Positions 1 to 7,682 of a stretch of 9,146 bases of DNA are shown here, piece by piece (positions within the stretch are counted from its first letter, which is position 1; each line of letters opens with the position of its first letter). The translations under genes and the position numbers were made by a program. Source of the stretch: Mucilaginibacter sp. UBA4741 (GTDB taxonomy: Bacteria; Bacteroidota; Bacteroidia; Sphingobacteriales; Sphingobacteriaceae); the NCBI GenBank assembly GCA_002403905.1, contig DHIR01000280.1, positions 628 to 9,773 of the forward strand. Reading direction: 5' to 3'. Under the pieces are notes generated by a model. That model was not told the origin of the DNA. It worked only from the letters and a program-made list of their open reading frames with translations, and made no database searches.

Positions 1-1912
1 ACTGATTACTTTGCAAACCATCATCAACTGTATAATTAGCAATGGTAAGGTCGGCCTTATCAAAAGGTGGTCTAAATTTATTAAAGCTTATACAGGTTAT
101 TCCTTTATTGGTGCTTATCCATAAATGGCCTTGCCTATCATCTAAAATACCATGTATGGTATTATTACTGATACCTGTTGTTTCTGTTATGCCAAAAAAA
201 CGGTTTGCTTTAACATCAAAATAATTTAACCCCCCGCCATCGGTTCCTACCCATAACCTGTTTTGTAAGTCTTTATAAATTGATAAAATAGAATTACTTG
301 TTAAACTATAAGGATTATTTAAAACCGTTTTGTAAGATGTCATAACCCCGGTACTAATATTTAACCGGTTCAAGCTATAATCTTTTGTGCCTATCCACAA
401 GTCATTTCCATCCTTAAATAAGGCAACAATATTAGCTTCTGAAGTGCGGTAATGTTGTAGTATGCCGTTTTTTTTTAAATAATACAAACCACCAAAGTTT
501 GTACCTATCCATAAACCCTGCCCATCATTTAATAAAACATAACCCTGTATAAAGCCAGATATTGCGGGCTTGGCTATAATATGGGTGGTAGTAAAAGATC
601 CATCTCTTTTGTCGAAGATATTTAAACCGCTTCCTGTAGCTATCCAAAGTTTATTGGTATCGGCATTCATCGCAATGCTTTTAATGCTGTTACCCAATAA
701 TTCGCGACTTGTGCCATTATATTGATAATAAATATGGTTGTGTTGTAAAACACTATCAACATGATCAAGGCCGCCATCATCTGTTCCTATCCAAAAATCA
801 CCTTTCCTATCTTCGGCAATAGCGTTTACAATATTATAGGAGAGGCCATTTGTACCTCCTTTTTTCAAGCCTAAATAATAAAAGTTATCGTATTGACTGT
901 AAACAGTATTTAGCCCCCCATTATAGGTACCCAACCATACATTGCCTTCATTATCTTTAAAAAAACAGCGGATAGAATTTTGGCTTAACGAGTTAGAGTT
1001 AAAAGGGTCATTGATAACACTACTGATCTGGTTTGTTTTGGTGTTGATAATGTTCAATCCTTTTTTTGTCCCAATCCAAATTTCATGATCTTCCTTTTCT
1101 AACAGGGTGCGTACCGTGCTGCTTAATAAACCATTTTGCTGGGTGTAATTAAAACAGGTTCTGCCTTTAACATTATAATAAAACAGCCCTTTGGTTTCGG
1201 TAGCGATCCAAAAATTCCGTTCCCGGTCCTGGATTATCCACCGTATCACACTAACCTGAAGTTTTTTATTTTCCCGCAATACCTCGGGCAACGGCAAAAA
1301 TTGCTTTTTTGCAATGCTATATATTTTAAGTGTTTGCCCAGTACCCATCCATACATTTTGCGCGTCATCAATGTATAAAAAGGTAGTTTTATTGTTCCCG
1401 CAAATGTTTGATCGTAAAACTGAATATCCATTTGCCGATGCCTTTGAGGGCGTAACAAATAATAAACCATCATCAGTACCAACCCATAAAATGCCTTGTT
1501 TATCCTGGGCCATGCTTAGCGCTACATTCCCTTTTGCAGTATTTGAAAGTTTAAAACGTGTAAAACCTTCTATATCCGGATCAAACAGGTTTAAACCATC
1601 AAAAGTACCCACCCATAGGTGTCCTCCGGTATCTTCAAATAATTTATCGATCTTATTATTGCTAAGGCTTTTGTTATTATTGGGTTCGTTTTTATAAACT
1701 TTAAAATCAAGGCCGTTAAATTTGCTCAGACCATCAAAAGTACCGGCCCATATATATCCTTTTTTATCCTGTAAAACCGATAAAACAGTGTTTTGAGGTA
1801 GTCCGTTATCAACATTAATATTTTTAAAAATGAGTGTATTTTGGGCATACAGGCCACTTACCTGCAAAAACAGGACACAAAAAAAAGAGAATACAAAAAT
1901 TCTGGTTTTCAC
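1..1912 (-). CDS. Hybrid two-component system sensor, N-terminal propeller part (runs off the window)
   Basis: Open from a GTG at 1912 to base 1 (637 residues visible), so the 3' part is cut by the window edge. A signal peptide is clear (MKTRIFVFSFFCVLFLQVSG, then LYA|Q). It is followed by 13 two-component-regulator propeller repeats of the W-[IVLA]-G-T-x-x-G-L type, with the repeat tryptophans near residues 55, 100, 143, 188, 235, 279, 326, 374, 423, 468, 506, 554 and 598. The visible end (near 629-637, VDDGLQSNQ) resembles the start of a fourteenth repeat. In this family two seven-bladed propellers form a periplasmic glycan sensor, followed by a Y_Y_Y domain, membrane helix, histidine kinase, receiver and AraC-type DNA-binding domain; none of those is visible here. 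GTG is chosen because the frame meets a stop at 1942-1940 with no ATG between. It probably controls the upstream glycosidase genes, which is inference from position. Confidence 0.92.
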   Translation of the reverse strand, partial: MKTRIFVFSFFCVLFLQVSGLYAQNTLIFKNINVDNGLPQNTVLSVLQDKKGYIWAGTFDGLSKFNGLDFKVYKNEPNNNKSLSNNKIDKLFEDTGGHLWVGTFDGLNLFDPDIEGFTRFKLSNTAKGNVALSMAQDKQGILWVGTDDGLLFVTPSKASANGYSVLRSNICGNNKTTFLYIDDAQNVWMGTGQTLKIYSIAKKQFLPLPEVLRENKKLQVSVIRWIIQDRERNFWIATETKGLFYYNVKGRTCFNYTQQNGLLSSTVRTLLEKEDHEIWIGTKKGLNIINTKTNQISSVINDPFNSNSLSQNSIRCFFKDNEGNVWLGTYNGGLNTVYSQYDNFYYLGLKKGGTNGLSYNIVNAIAEDRKGDFWIGTDDGGLDHVDSVLQHNHIYYQYNGTSRELLGNSIKSIAMNADTNKLWIATGSGLNIFDKRDGSFTTTHIIAKPAISGFIQGYVLLNDGQGLWIGTNFGGLYYLKKNGILQHYRTSEANIVALFKDGNDLWIGTKDYSLNRLNISTGVMTSYKTVLNNPYSLTSNSILSIYKDLQNRLWVGTDGGGLNYFDVKANRFFGITETTGISNNTIHGILDDRQGHLWISTNKGITCISFNKFRPPFDKADLTIANYTVDDGLQSNQ

Positions 1913-2048
1913 TTTACTTACCGAGTATTGTTTATAAGTTTAATTGACCGACACTAAATTACTTGATTTTTTTGTATTTAAATAAACGAGGGGGCAATTC
2001 AGCTGTTACAGTATTATAAAATGAGAATGAATTAACTGACCAACCTCA
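1913..2048. other. Spacer between SGNH hydrolase gene and sensor gene
   Basis: This is 136 AT-rich bases between the stop of the SGNH hydrolase and the GTG of the sensor, both read on the minus strand. The length is enough for the sensor to have its own promoter, as is common for these regulators. A TAATTTAG on the minus strand is one base away from the Bacteroidota -7 consensus TAnnTTTG, but I find no matching -33 box, so no promoter is called. I see no hairpin with a T-tract that would end the upstream transcript. Confidence 0.5.
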
Positions 2049-3245
2049 TCAATTTTGCAAAAAATAAACAATCCGGCAGGCAGTCCCTTTTGATTGTTCA
2101 TTATGCTGATCGCTTACCTGCAACCTTAGCAAGTGTTTGCCCGGCGCTAAGCCATCGCCTAATATTAAATACCAGGGCAAATGCAGGCCTTTGCTCCAGC
2201 GGGTAAATAGATCAAGCACCGGGTAATTTTTACCATCAATGCTGTAATTAATTATTCCGGCATCGGGCCCCGAAACTATGGCTATACCAATTGTGTTTCC
2301 AGTAAAAGGCAATTCCAATGACGCGGCAGGCTTATCGGCTACGAGCATGGGCACATGTACAAACCCCGGCCTCGTATGTACACTATCGGCAGGTTCCCAT
2401 GACCGATCATACACAAATCCCTGTTTAATAACCGCGCTGCTGATATCAAGGTAACTGCCATGTTCATAGTTAAACTCATCGGCAGGTTTAGGTACCGTGG
2501 CCGCAACGGGCTTTTGCGAACCAGCCGCATCAAGATCAACTGATAATACCTGCTTGATTGTTCTGAAATAGATATTTTGCCCAAAAGGCGACGGGTTAAG
2601 ATTTTTAAAATCGTCCTTCCAGTTAAACTCCCCGGCGTTAATACGATCAGTGACTTCTTTAGCCAAATTAATAAAGGGTAGATGGTATTTTTTAGCTATA
2701 TCCTCATGAACCTTCACCTCAACCGGGATTTTACCGGCATTGTAAGCTGCTATTTTGTTTTTATCGGCAAACGCCATCATAACAATATTGGTGTAGGGGT
2801 TAACGCTCAGCGTATGCCTTACTATCCCTTCAAGCGCCCGCCTTTCGGTAACTTCATTGGTGCCGTTTTCACTGTCATTAACTGCCGATTCAACAAACAA
2901 CAGTTCTATTTTTCCCTTACTCAGCACATCTTTTCCTATCCTGAAAGCATGTGGCAGACTACCTAATGAAGGGATACCCGCGTTTATAAAATTGAAATGC
3001 GTACCGGGGTAAGTATCGCTTAAATATTTACAAACCATACCGCGCCAACCCTTCATATTGGTTATTGACCCGCCAAAGAAAACAACCGTAGCCTCTTTTT
3101 GGGTTTTTACCGAGTAAGCTAAATTATTTAGATTGCCGTAGCGGGTAATATAACTTTCGCTTTTAAGGCTGTCATTTACCTGTTTTGCCTTTACGCTTGT
3201 AGTACATGCCACTACCAGGCATAACATATGGATCAATTTTTTCAT
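2049..3245 (-). CDS. Secreted SGNH/GDSL hydrolase family protein (carbohydrate-esterase type), altered catalytic block V
   Basis: 398 residues with an ATG at 3245. The export signal is MKKLIHMLCLVVACTTSVKA; cleavage after Ala20 or lipidation at Cys14 (VVAC) are both possible. SGNH blocks are visible: GGSIT with candidate nucleophile Ser60, Gly90 in NAGIPSLGS, and Asn123 in ESAVND. The fourth block normally reads like D-L-H-P-S-P-F-G in relatives I recall; here it is N215-L-N217-P-S-P-F-G, so the usual Asp and His are both Asn. A C-terminal beta-rich domain (about 260-398) carries the family's conserved LDLFTRWSKGLHLPWYLIL stretch. Relatives are predicted deacetylases of plant or host glycans in polysaccharide-utilisation loci. 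The gene lies 310 bp downstream of the alpha-galactosidase and 136 bp upstream of the sensor. The fold is confident; activity is doubtful because of block V. Confidence 0.88.
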   Translation of the reverse strand: MKKLIHMLCLVVACTTSVKAKQVNDSLKSESYITRYGNLNNLAYSVKTQKEATVVFFGGSITNMKGWRGMVCKYLSDTYPGTHFNFINAGIPSLGSLPHAFRIGKDVLSKGKIELLFVESAVNDSENGTNEVTERRALEGIVRHTLSVNPYTNIVMMAFADKNKIAAYNAGKIPVEVKVHEDIAKKYHLPFINLAKEVTDRINAGEFNWKDDFKNLNPSPFGQNIYFRTIKQVLSVDLDAAGSQKPVAATVPKPADEFNYEHGSYLDISSAVIKQGFVYDRSWEPADSVHTRPGFVHVPMLVADKPAASLELPFTGNTIGIAIVSGPDAGIINYSIDGKNYPVLDLFTRWSKGLHLPWYLILGDGLAPGKHLLRLQVSDQHNEQSKGTACRIVYFLQN

Positions 3246-3555
3246 AATTATTTCACAGCAACAATAAGCTTATTTGAAAGTAACATTTATTTGGTGGCCT
3301 ATTATTCGGTGCAAACGAATTATAATATTAAACCTTACCAATCCTTTTTTCGCGCAGCGAAGAGAGTACCGCCCAAGGCAGCATCAGTGGGGTAAGTATT
3401 CGCCGAAATGCATTGGCGGTAATATCGCTTCATCAGGACTCACCCGGTCATCGCTAAGTCGCTCGACCACCCTCTCTCCGTTGAACGCAAAGAGGGTAAA
3501 AAACTATCTGATTATTAATACATTTGCCCTCTCCTACCTATTTTAAAAATAGCAT
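3246..3555. repeat. Intergenic region with imperfect palindromic repeat-like element
   Basis: The 310 bases between the alpha-galactosidase stop and the SGNH start hold no convincing gene. The middle (about 3350-3500) is richer in G+C than its edges and contains several dyads. ACCCTCT at 3469-3475 pairs with AGAGGGT at 3491-3497 around an imperfect inner stem. GGTC and GACC flank 3448-3468, and CGCCGA at 3401-3406 pairs with TTGGCG at 3413-3418. The wording (ACTCACCCGG, then CGCTCGACC, then CCCTCTCTCCG and AGAGGG) resembles dispersed intergenic repeats seen in many bacterial genomes; this is recalled, not tested. There is no T-tract after the hairpin on the minus strand, so it is not a standard terminator, though it could modulate readthrough within the operon. 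The last 80 bases upstream of 3245 are AT-rich and could hold a promoter. Confidence 0.45.
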
Positions 3556-5110
3556 TTATTTTTTCCGCAGGCTTACCAGTACAACGCCATGCTGGTTAAC
3601 ATCGGCTTTAAATTCGCCATCAAATACACCGATGTCTTTTTGCCGCCATAGGTCGCGCACAATGTATTTACCGCTTAACTTTAAATCAGCCCAGCTTAAA
3701 ACAACCTGTTGTTTGCCGTTATCGCCCAGGTTAAATAAACCGGCAGCAATTGAACCATCTTCTAGGTTTTTAGCCATTACGCCCAAATCACCCTGACGGG
3801 ATATAACGGTTGCCTGCTTACCCAACGGATCTTGGTCTAGGGCCAGCACCTCGTCATTAGTCAACAGGCTCAAAGTAAAATCGTCAAGTTTAGTTAAATC
3901 GCAGCCCAGCAGCAATGGTACCGACATTAAACACCACGCACTCACATGCGTGTACTGCTCATCGGGTGTAAGTTTGGTGAGGTGCTCTCCCTTGCCCCAC
4001 CCCACATAACCAACAACCATCATATCCGGGTCATTCCAATGGCCGGGCCGGGCATAAGGCGCCCATTTATCCTGGGTAAATATTCTGCTTTTTAAACTTT
4101 TCCAGTTATCCCTGATATCGCCGCCCGTGCGCCAAGAATTTGATATCGTCGAAAGTTGTTTAACAGAATCGAAAGGAGCGCTGTTTGAAAGGCTGTAAAC
4201 GATATCCCGGCCGCTTTTGTGCAAGGCATCAAACATCTTTTTGGTCTCGGGCGTTTCTATCGGGTTCCAGTCGTACTTCAGGTAGTCGATGCCCCAGGCT
4301 ACCCATTGTTTCACATCATTATCTACAAACTGGTAAGTGCCAATAGCGTAAGGCATTTGTTTTTTATTGCGGGGGATGTTCTCGGTGGTTTTTTCAAAAG
4401 TACCTTCAGGGTTATTGGCCGATCCGCCAACATGGTGCCCGTACGATTCAACCCATGGGGTAGAGTAAATACCTATTTTAAGCCCCATAGCATGGATTTC
4501 GTTACTTGCTTTTTGAATATCGGGAAACGTTTCCTGGTTGGGCTGTATAGCTCGAAACTCACCTCCTCGGGCACCCTGCCAGGTATCATCAATATTCATA
4601 TAGGTCCAGCCATGATCGATCAGGCCTGAACTTACCATTGCCCTTGCATTCTCCATCAACAGTTTCTGGGTAATACTTCCGCCGTAGATGTTCCAGCTGT
4701 TCCAGCCCATAGGCGGTGTCAATGCTATTTCTTCGCCTACTACTAATTTAAAATCATGTTTATCGCTACCTGCCGAGTTTTTGGCATGAAGCACTAAATT
4801 ATAAGTCCCCGTTTTGTTAACCGAGCCCGATAACTGCCCGGTTGCAGGGTTTAACTTAACGCCTTCGGGTAAATTATCTGCCGAAAACTTTAACGGGCGG
4901 GTACCGGTTGCTGGTATAATAAAAACAATGGGGTGCCTCGGCCTCACACCAAATACCTTCGCGCTGTTAATGTGCGGCTGCGGCCCGGCTTTAGGTTAAT
5001 ATATAGGCCGAATTATCAGGTGACGCCGTGGTAGCAGCATCCTGCGCTTTTAAGGTTGTTAAACCTATTATTATACCAATTACTGTTAAATTTAATGCTT
5101 TGAAGATCAT
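3556..5110 (-). pseudogene. GH27 alpha-galactosidase with Ig-like N-terminal domain, frameshifted near the 5' end
   Basis: The ATG at 5110 encodes a signal peptide (MIFKALNLTVIGIIIGLTTL, then KAQ|D) and runs 39 codons to TAA at 4993-4991, after SAYILT. The rest of the protein continues in another frame (from 4995) as PKAGPQPHINSAKVFGVRP, the usual continuation in this family. Restoring two bases, most simply to a CC run at 4995-4994, gives 518 residues. The body is a putative Ig-like domain and then a GH27 TIM barrel. Counted from the GTG at 4947, PPMGWNSWN lies at 78-86, the nucleophile is Asp226 in LKYDWN and the acid/base is Asp277 in WRTGGDI; GHWNDPDMM follows at 302-310, and then a C-terminal beta domain. 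It would release terminal alpha-galactose in the periplasm. Its start is 12 nt after the fucosidase stop, so the two were one operon. A sequencing error cannot be excluded; translation from 4947 would lack an export signal. Confidence 0.88.
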
Positions 5111-5122
5111 GCGTTATATTAA

Positions 5123-5869
5123 TTAATCTATCGATCCTGATTTTATTTGGCCGTTGGCATTAGTGCTTTTACCCATATTTCCCTGTACTTCAACTTTAAT
5201 TACCGACGCGATATGGTCCGGCGAATTTGCCGGAACATTGATAACCAGTCCGTCATTTTCTGATTGCGATTTTAAAGCTTTACCATCAGTCAATAATTTA
5301 GCGGATATAACCTTATTCTTTAACCCCGGAACAACCAGTTTTCCATCAGTTGGCCAGTTAAATACAGAAAGATAAAGTATGGTTTTATCGCCCTCCACTT
5401 TTTTAGTGCAGCGGCCCCAGGCCAATGGTGCTAACGGGCTGGCCGTAGTGACATAAATAGCTTCGCTGTTTATTTTCATCCAGGCGCCTATAGCTTTCAG
5501 GTCATCAATACTTCCCTGGGGGAATTGACCTAATGCATCAGGTCCAACGTTTAATAAATAATTGCCTCCTTTTGAAGCAATGTCCACCAGGTTGCGGATT
5601 AAGGTTTCCGGAGTTTTCCAGTTATTATCGTAGCTTTTGTACCCCCATGTACCGTTCATGGTCATACAGGTTTCCCAATCTTTGCCATCCAGTTCGCTCA
5701 ATTTGGGTATCTTTTGCTCCGGCGTTTTGTAATCGCCCGGAAAATCAGGCCGCTTCAAACGGTCGTTCGTAATGATGTTGGGCTGCAATGCCAGTACGGC
5801 CTTCAGTTTTTCAGCAAATTCATCGGTCATGCCGGTTGGGGAATCGAACACGATTACTAACCCATTGTC
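5123..5869 (-). pseudogene. GH29 alpha-L-fucosidase, N-terminally truncated remnant
   Basis: The frame is open from 5869 (stop TAA at 5872-5870) to 5123, and the nearest start-like codon is GTG 5851. Recognisable fucosidase features, numbered from that GTG, are FDSPTGMT at 2-9, QPNIITNDR at 23-31, GDYKTPEQ at 39-46, DWETCMTMNGTWGY at 58-71, ASKGGNYLLNVGP at 92-104, and a C-terminal beta domain from about 145. Asp3 matches the nucleophile position and Glu60 is a candidate acid/base. Full-length relatives have about 200 more residues in front, including a signal peptide and the first half of the barrel; here the homology stops at about 5860-5870 and gives way to AT-rich sequence and an IS110 remnant. 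It therefore cannot be exported or fold normally. It was the first visible gene of the operon with the alpha-galactosidase. Confidence 0.9.
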
Positions 5870-5872
5870 TTA

Positions 5873-6308
5873 CAATACTTTATATGATTGTCGATGTACT
5901 ACGCACCGAATTACTAACCACTTTTTGATGCAGATTATTTACAAATCTTACGATATAAAGATACGAAATATTACATTACCATACAATTTTAATGACTGGA
6001 TTTTAGTAAAACATTAGTGGCTACCCCCCCGCCAGCCATAGTGCACACCATCCCATTTTCACCATTTGAGCAACTAAAAGCGGGAGCCGGGTAAAGTCAA
6101 GGCTGTTTAGATTTGCTTTGTAAATATTAATAACAACTATCTTGCTGACAAAGAATGGGGTGAACCAAGTCAAGGCCCAGGTTAATGACCTATCGCCCGT
6201 ATTAGTCCCTATTCTGAGTCACAAGTCGATGTCAATGACAAATTAGGATATTAGACATAAGATCTTATAAAGGTTTTAGTCTCCGTACATCACATTAATT
6301 TCTTAAAT
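5873..6308. other. Non-coding junction between the fucosidase remnant and the IS110 transposase remnant
   Basis: No gene is supported in these 436 bases. The first part (5873-6010) is very AT-rich. A 10-bp direct repeat, ATTACTAACC, lies at 5853-5862 (at the end of the fucosidase homology) and again at 5910-5919. From about 6018 the composition changes, with a C7 run near 6024-6030, and AAGTCAAGGC is repeated at 6094-6103 and 6167-6176. Short inverted arms are present: TTCACC near 6058 with GGTGAA near 6159, and AGGT/ACCT at 6179-6191. In IS110-group elements the left end holds a long non-coding stretch that encodes the bridge RNA just upstream of the transposase, so 6018-6308 is the likely decayed left end. 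The exact border is not visible, because this family has no diagnostic terminal inverted repeats. Confidence 0.5.
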
Positions 6309-7470
6309 ATGACATACAAAGCATTTATTGGTGTGGATGTATCAAAGCTGACTATTGATGCCCACTTGCACTAAATCAATGTTTCCAAAACATTTAGTAA
6401 CAACAAAAAGGGTTTACATCACTTTTAATATGGGTGAAAAAACATGGTAAACTCTCTGACCTGACACAGGTTATTATATCCTTCGAACATACAGGCATGT
6501 ATTCTATTAAACTTGCCACGTACCTCACCGAAGCTAACATACCCCTTTGCCATGCTTCCTGCCCTTCAGATCAGCAATCTATCGGGATTAGGAAAGGTAA
6601 GAGCGACCAGATTGATGCCCAAAGAATTGCTGAATATGCCTGGCTGCACCGGGAAACTTTAGTGACAGGTATTACCGGCCAGAGGCTCAATTCTTGCTTA
6701 TATTAAGAGATCGCCTGGTACGTGATCGTGGTGGCTTTGAGGCTACTTGAAAAGAACAAAAGAAGTCATTGGATGGAAAGAATTATAAGGGAATGTTTCA
6801 AATCCATAAAACCTAAGTACAGCAATTGACTGTGCAAATTAAAAAGATTGAAAGTCAGATTAAGATAGTTATATAAGGTGATGAAAAAAATCAGGTAAAT
6901 TATCAATTACTTACCAGTATTAAAATGCGTGGGGCCTGTATTAGCTGCCAATATGATTGCTTACACTTATAATTTTACACGATTCGCCATTCGCCTGTTA
7001 TGTGGGTACGGCTCCTTTTGAGCATCAGTCCGGCACCAGTGTAAAAGGTAAAACACGGGTTAGTAGTTTGTCAAACGGGCAATTAAAGAAATTGATCAAT
7101 ATGGTAGCCATCTGTGCTTGCACATACAATCCAGAATTGAAGTTATATTATAAGAAAAGGGTAAATGAAGGCAAAAATAAAATAAGTACCCTCAATATCA
7201 TTCGTAATAAGCTTATTGCCCGAATGTTTGCAGTGGTTAACCGAGGAACTGTTTATGTGGATCTAATGAAATATGCAGCTTAGAGCTTATCATCTTAACT
7301 CTTAAACAACTCCCCTTATTTTGGATGGGGTCTGTCAAGGGCAGCGAAGGGCAGGTTTGTGTGGCTGTGCTGTTCATGTACCCTTGACGGGTTCTGGCCA
7401 AAATGAGAATTTTGTGTAGAGATAAGATGAAAATAATACTTGACAAAGTCTTAGAATACGGGAAAGCCGC
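6000..7470 (+). mobile_element. Degenerate IS110-family insertion sequence (limits approximate)
   Basis: The element is identified by its transposase remnant at 6309-7283. The limits are estimates: the left edge lies somewhere between the end of fucosidase homology (about 5872) and 6308, and the right edge between 7284 and about 7470. IS110 elements recombine at a short core and usually leave neither terminal inverted repeats nor clear target duplications, so the edges cannot be read directly. A motif of ATGGGGT followed by GTCAAGG occurs on both sides of the gene (6155-6175 and 7325-7340). The many lesions show that the element is old and immobile. Its position against the missing 5' half of the fucosidase suggests it took part in that deletion. 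Confidence 0.5.
6309..7283 (+). pseudogene. IS110-family transposase (DEDD, Transposase_20), multiply broken
   Basis: The ATG at 6309 begins MTYKAFIGVDVSKLTIDAHL, with the first acidic residue of the DEDD site in GVDVSK, and hits TAA at 6372-6374, where Gln fits best. The frame then moves from 0 to 2 near 6422-6431 (WVKKHGK, then FEHTGMYS and KSDQIDAQRIAEYAWL with the remaining acidic residues), to 1 near 6680 (LRDRLVRDRGGFEA), back to 2 near 6920 (GPVLAANMIAYTYNF) and to 0 near 6985 (FACYVGTAPFEHQSGTSVKG), ending at TAG 7281-7283 after VDLMKYAA. Stops inside the frame-1 part are TGA 6748, TAA 6814 and TAA 6874. Restored, the protein would be about 325 residues, a normal IS110 length. Both the RuvC-like half and the C-terminal Transposase_20 half with its GTAPFEHQSG signature are present, so it decayed from a full-length copy. 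Confidence 0.93.
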
Positions 7471-7682
7471 TAAAAAGCAAAATACAACTAGCCCGCTTGT
7501 ATAGTCTCTTTTTATCCCGGCGGTGGGCTATATTCGCGGCGGTGGTGAATAAGGAATGGCTTTCCCCCCGTTAAATATGTTAGGCGCAAACTTTACGGAT
7601 ATAAAAAGCTTCTATAGAATAATCGTAATGCCGGAAAAACCAAATCTATAACAGATAAGGTTTTAATTATTTATATTTGTTT
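7284..7682. other. Non-coding region after the transposase, with inverted repeat
   Basis: No gene is supported in these 399 bases. The left part probably belongs to the right end of the IS. GTCAAGGG at 7334-7341 is inverted as CCCTTGAC at 7381-7388, extended by CT and GG to ten pairs with one G-T, and CAGC/GCTG can pair inside the loop. Further right, TAGCCC at 7489-7494 is inverted as GGGCTA at 7525-7530. GGCGGTGG occurs twice (7519-7526 and 7538-7545). TATATTTG at 7672-7679 fits the Bacteroidota -7 consensus TAnnTTTG but lies only 3 nt before the next gene's ATG and has no -33 partner. Confidence 0.5.

Noticed and set aside
1136..1697. Open frames on both strands within the sensor region
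   Set aside because: They are shadows; the frame read from 1912 on the minus strand contains regular propeller repeats throughout.
3469..3500. Intrinsic terminator for the alpha-galactosidase
   Set aside because: The hairpin is present, but on the minus strand it is preceded, not followed, by the T-run, so it does not have terminator order for that gene.
3274..3546. 90-codon plus-strand frame in the intergenic region
   Set aside because: It runs through the hairpin-rich element, has low-complexity and basic composition, and resembles no protein I know.
4219..4629. 136-codon plus-strand frame inside the alpha-galactosidase
   Set aside because: It lies antisense to the conserved GH27 catalytic domain and shows no family features of its own.
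7237..7446. Minus-strand 69-codon frame after the transposase
   Set aside because: It overlaps the transposase 3' end and the inverted repeat; the sequence has no domain-like character.
7440..7463. TTGACA followed by TAGAAT as a sigma-70 promoter
   Set aside because: The spacing is only about 6 nt instead of about 17, and Bacteroidota use a different consensus.
7672..7679. TATATTTG as a Bacteroidota -7 promoter element
   Set aside because: It matches TAnnTTTG but lies 3 nt before the chosen ATG and has no -33 TTTG at the right distance; chance is likely in such AT-rich DNA.
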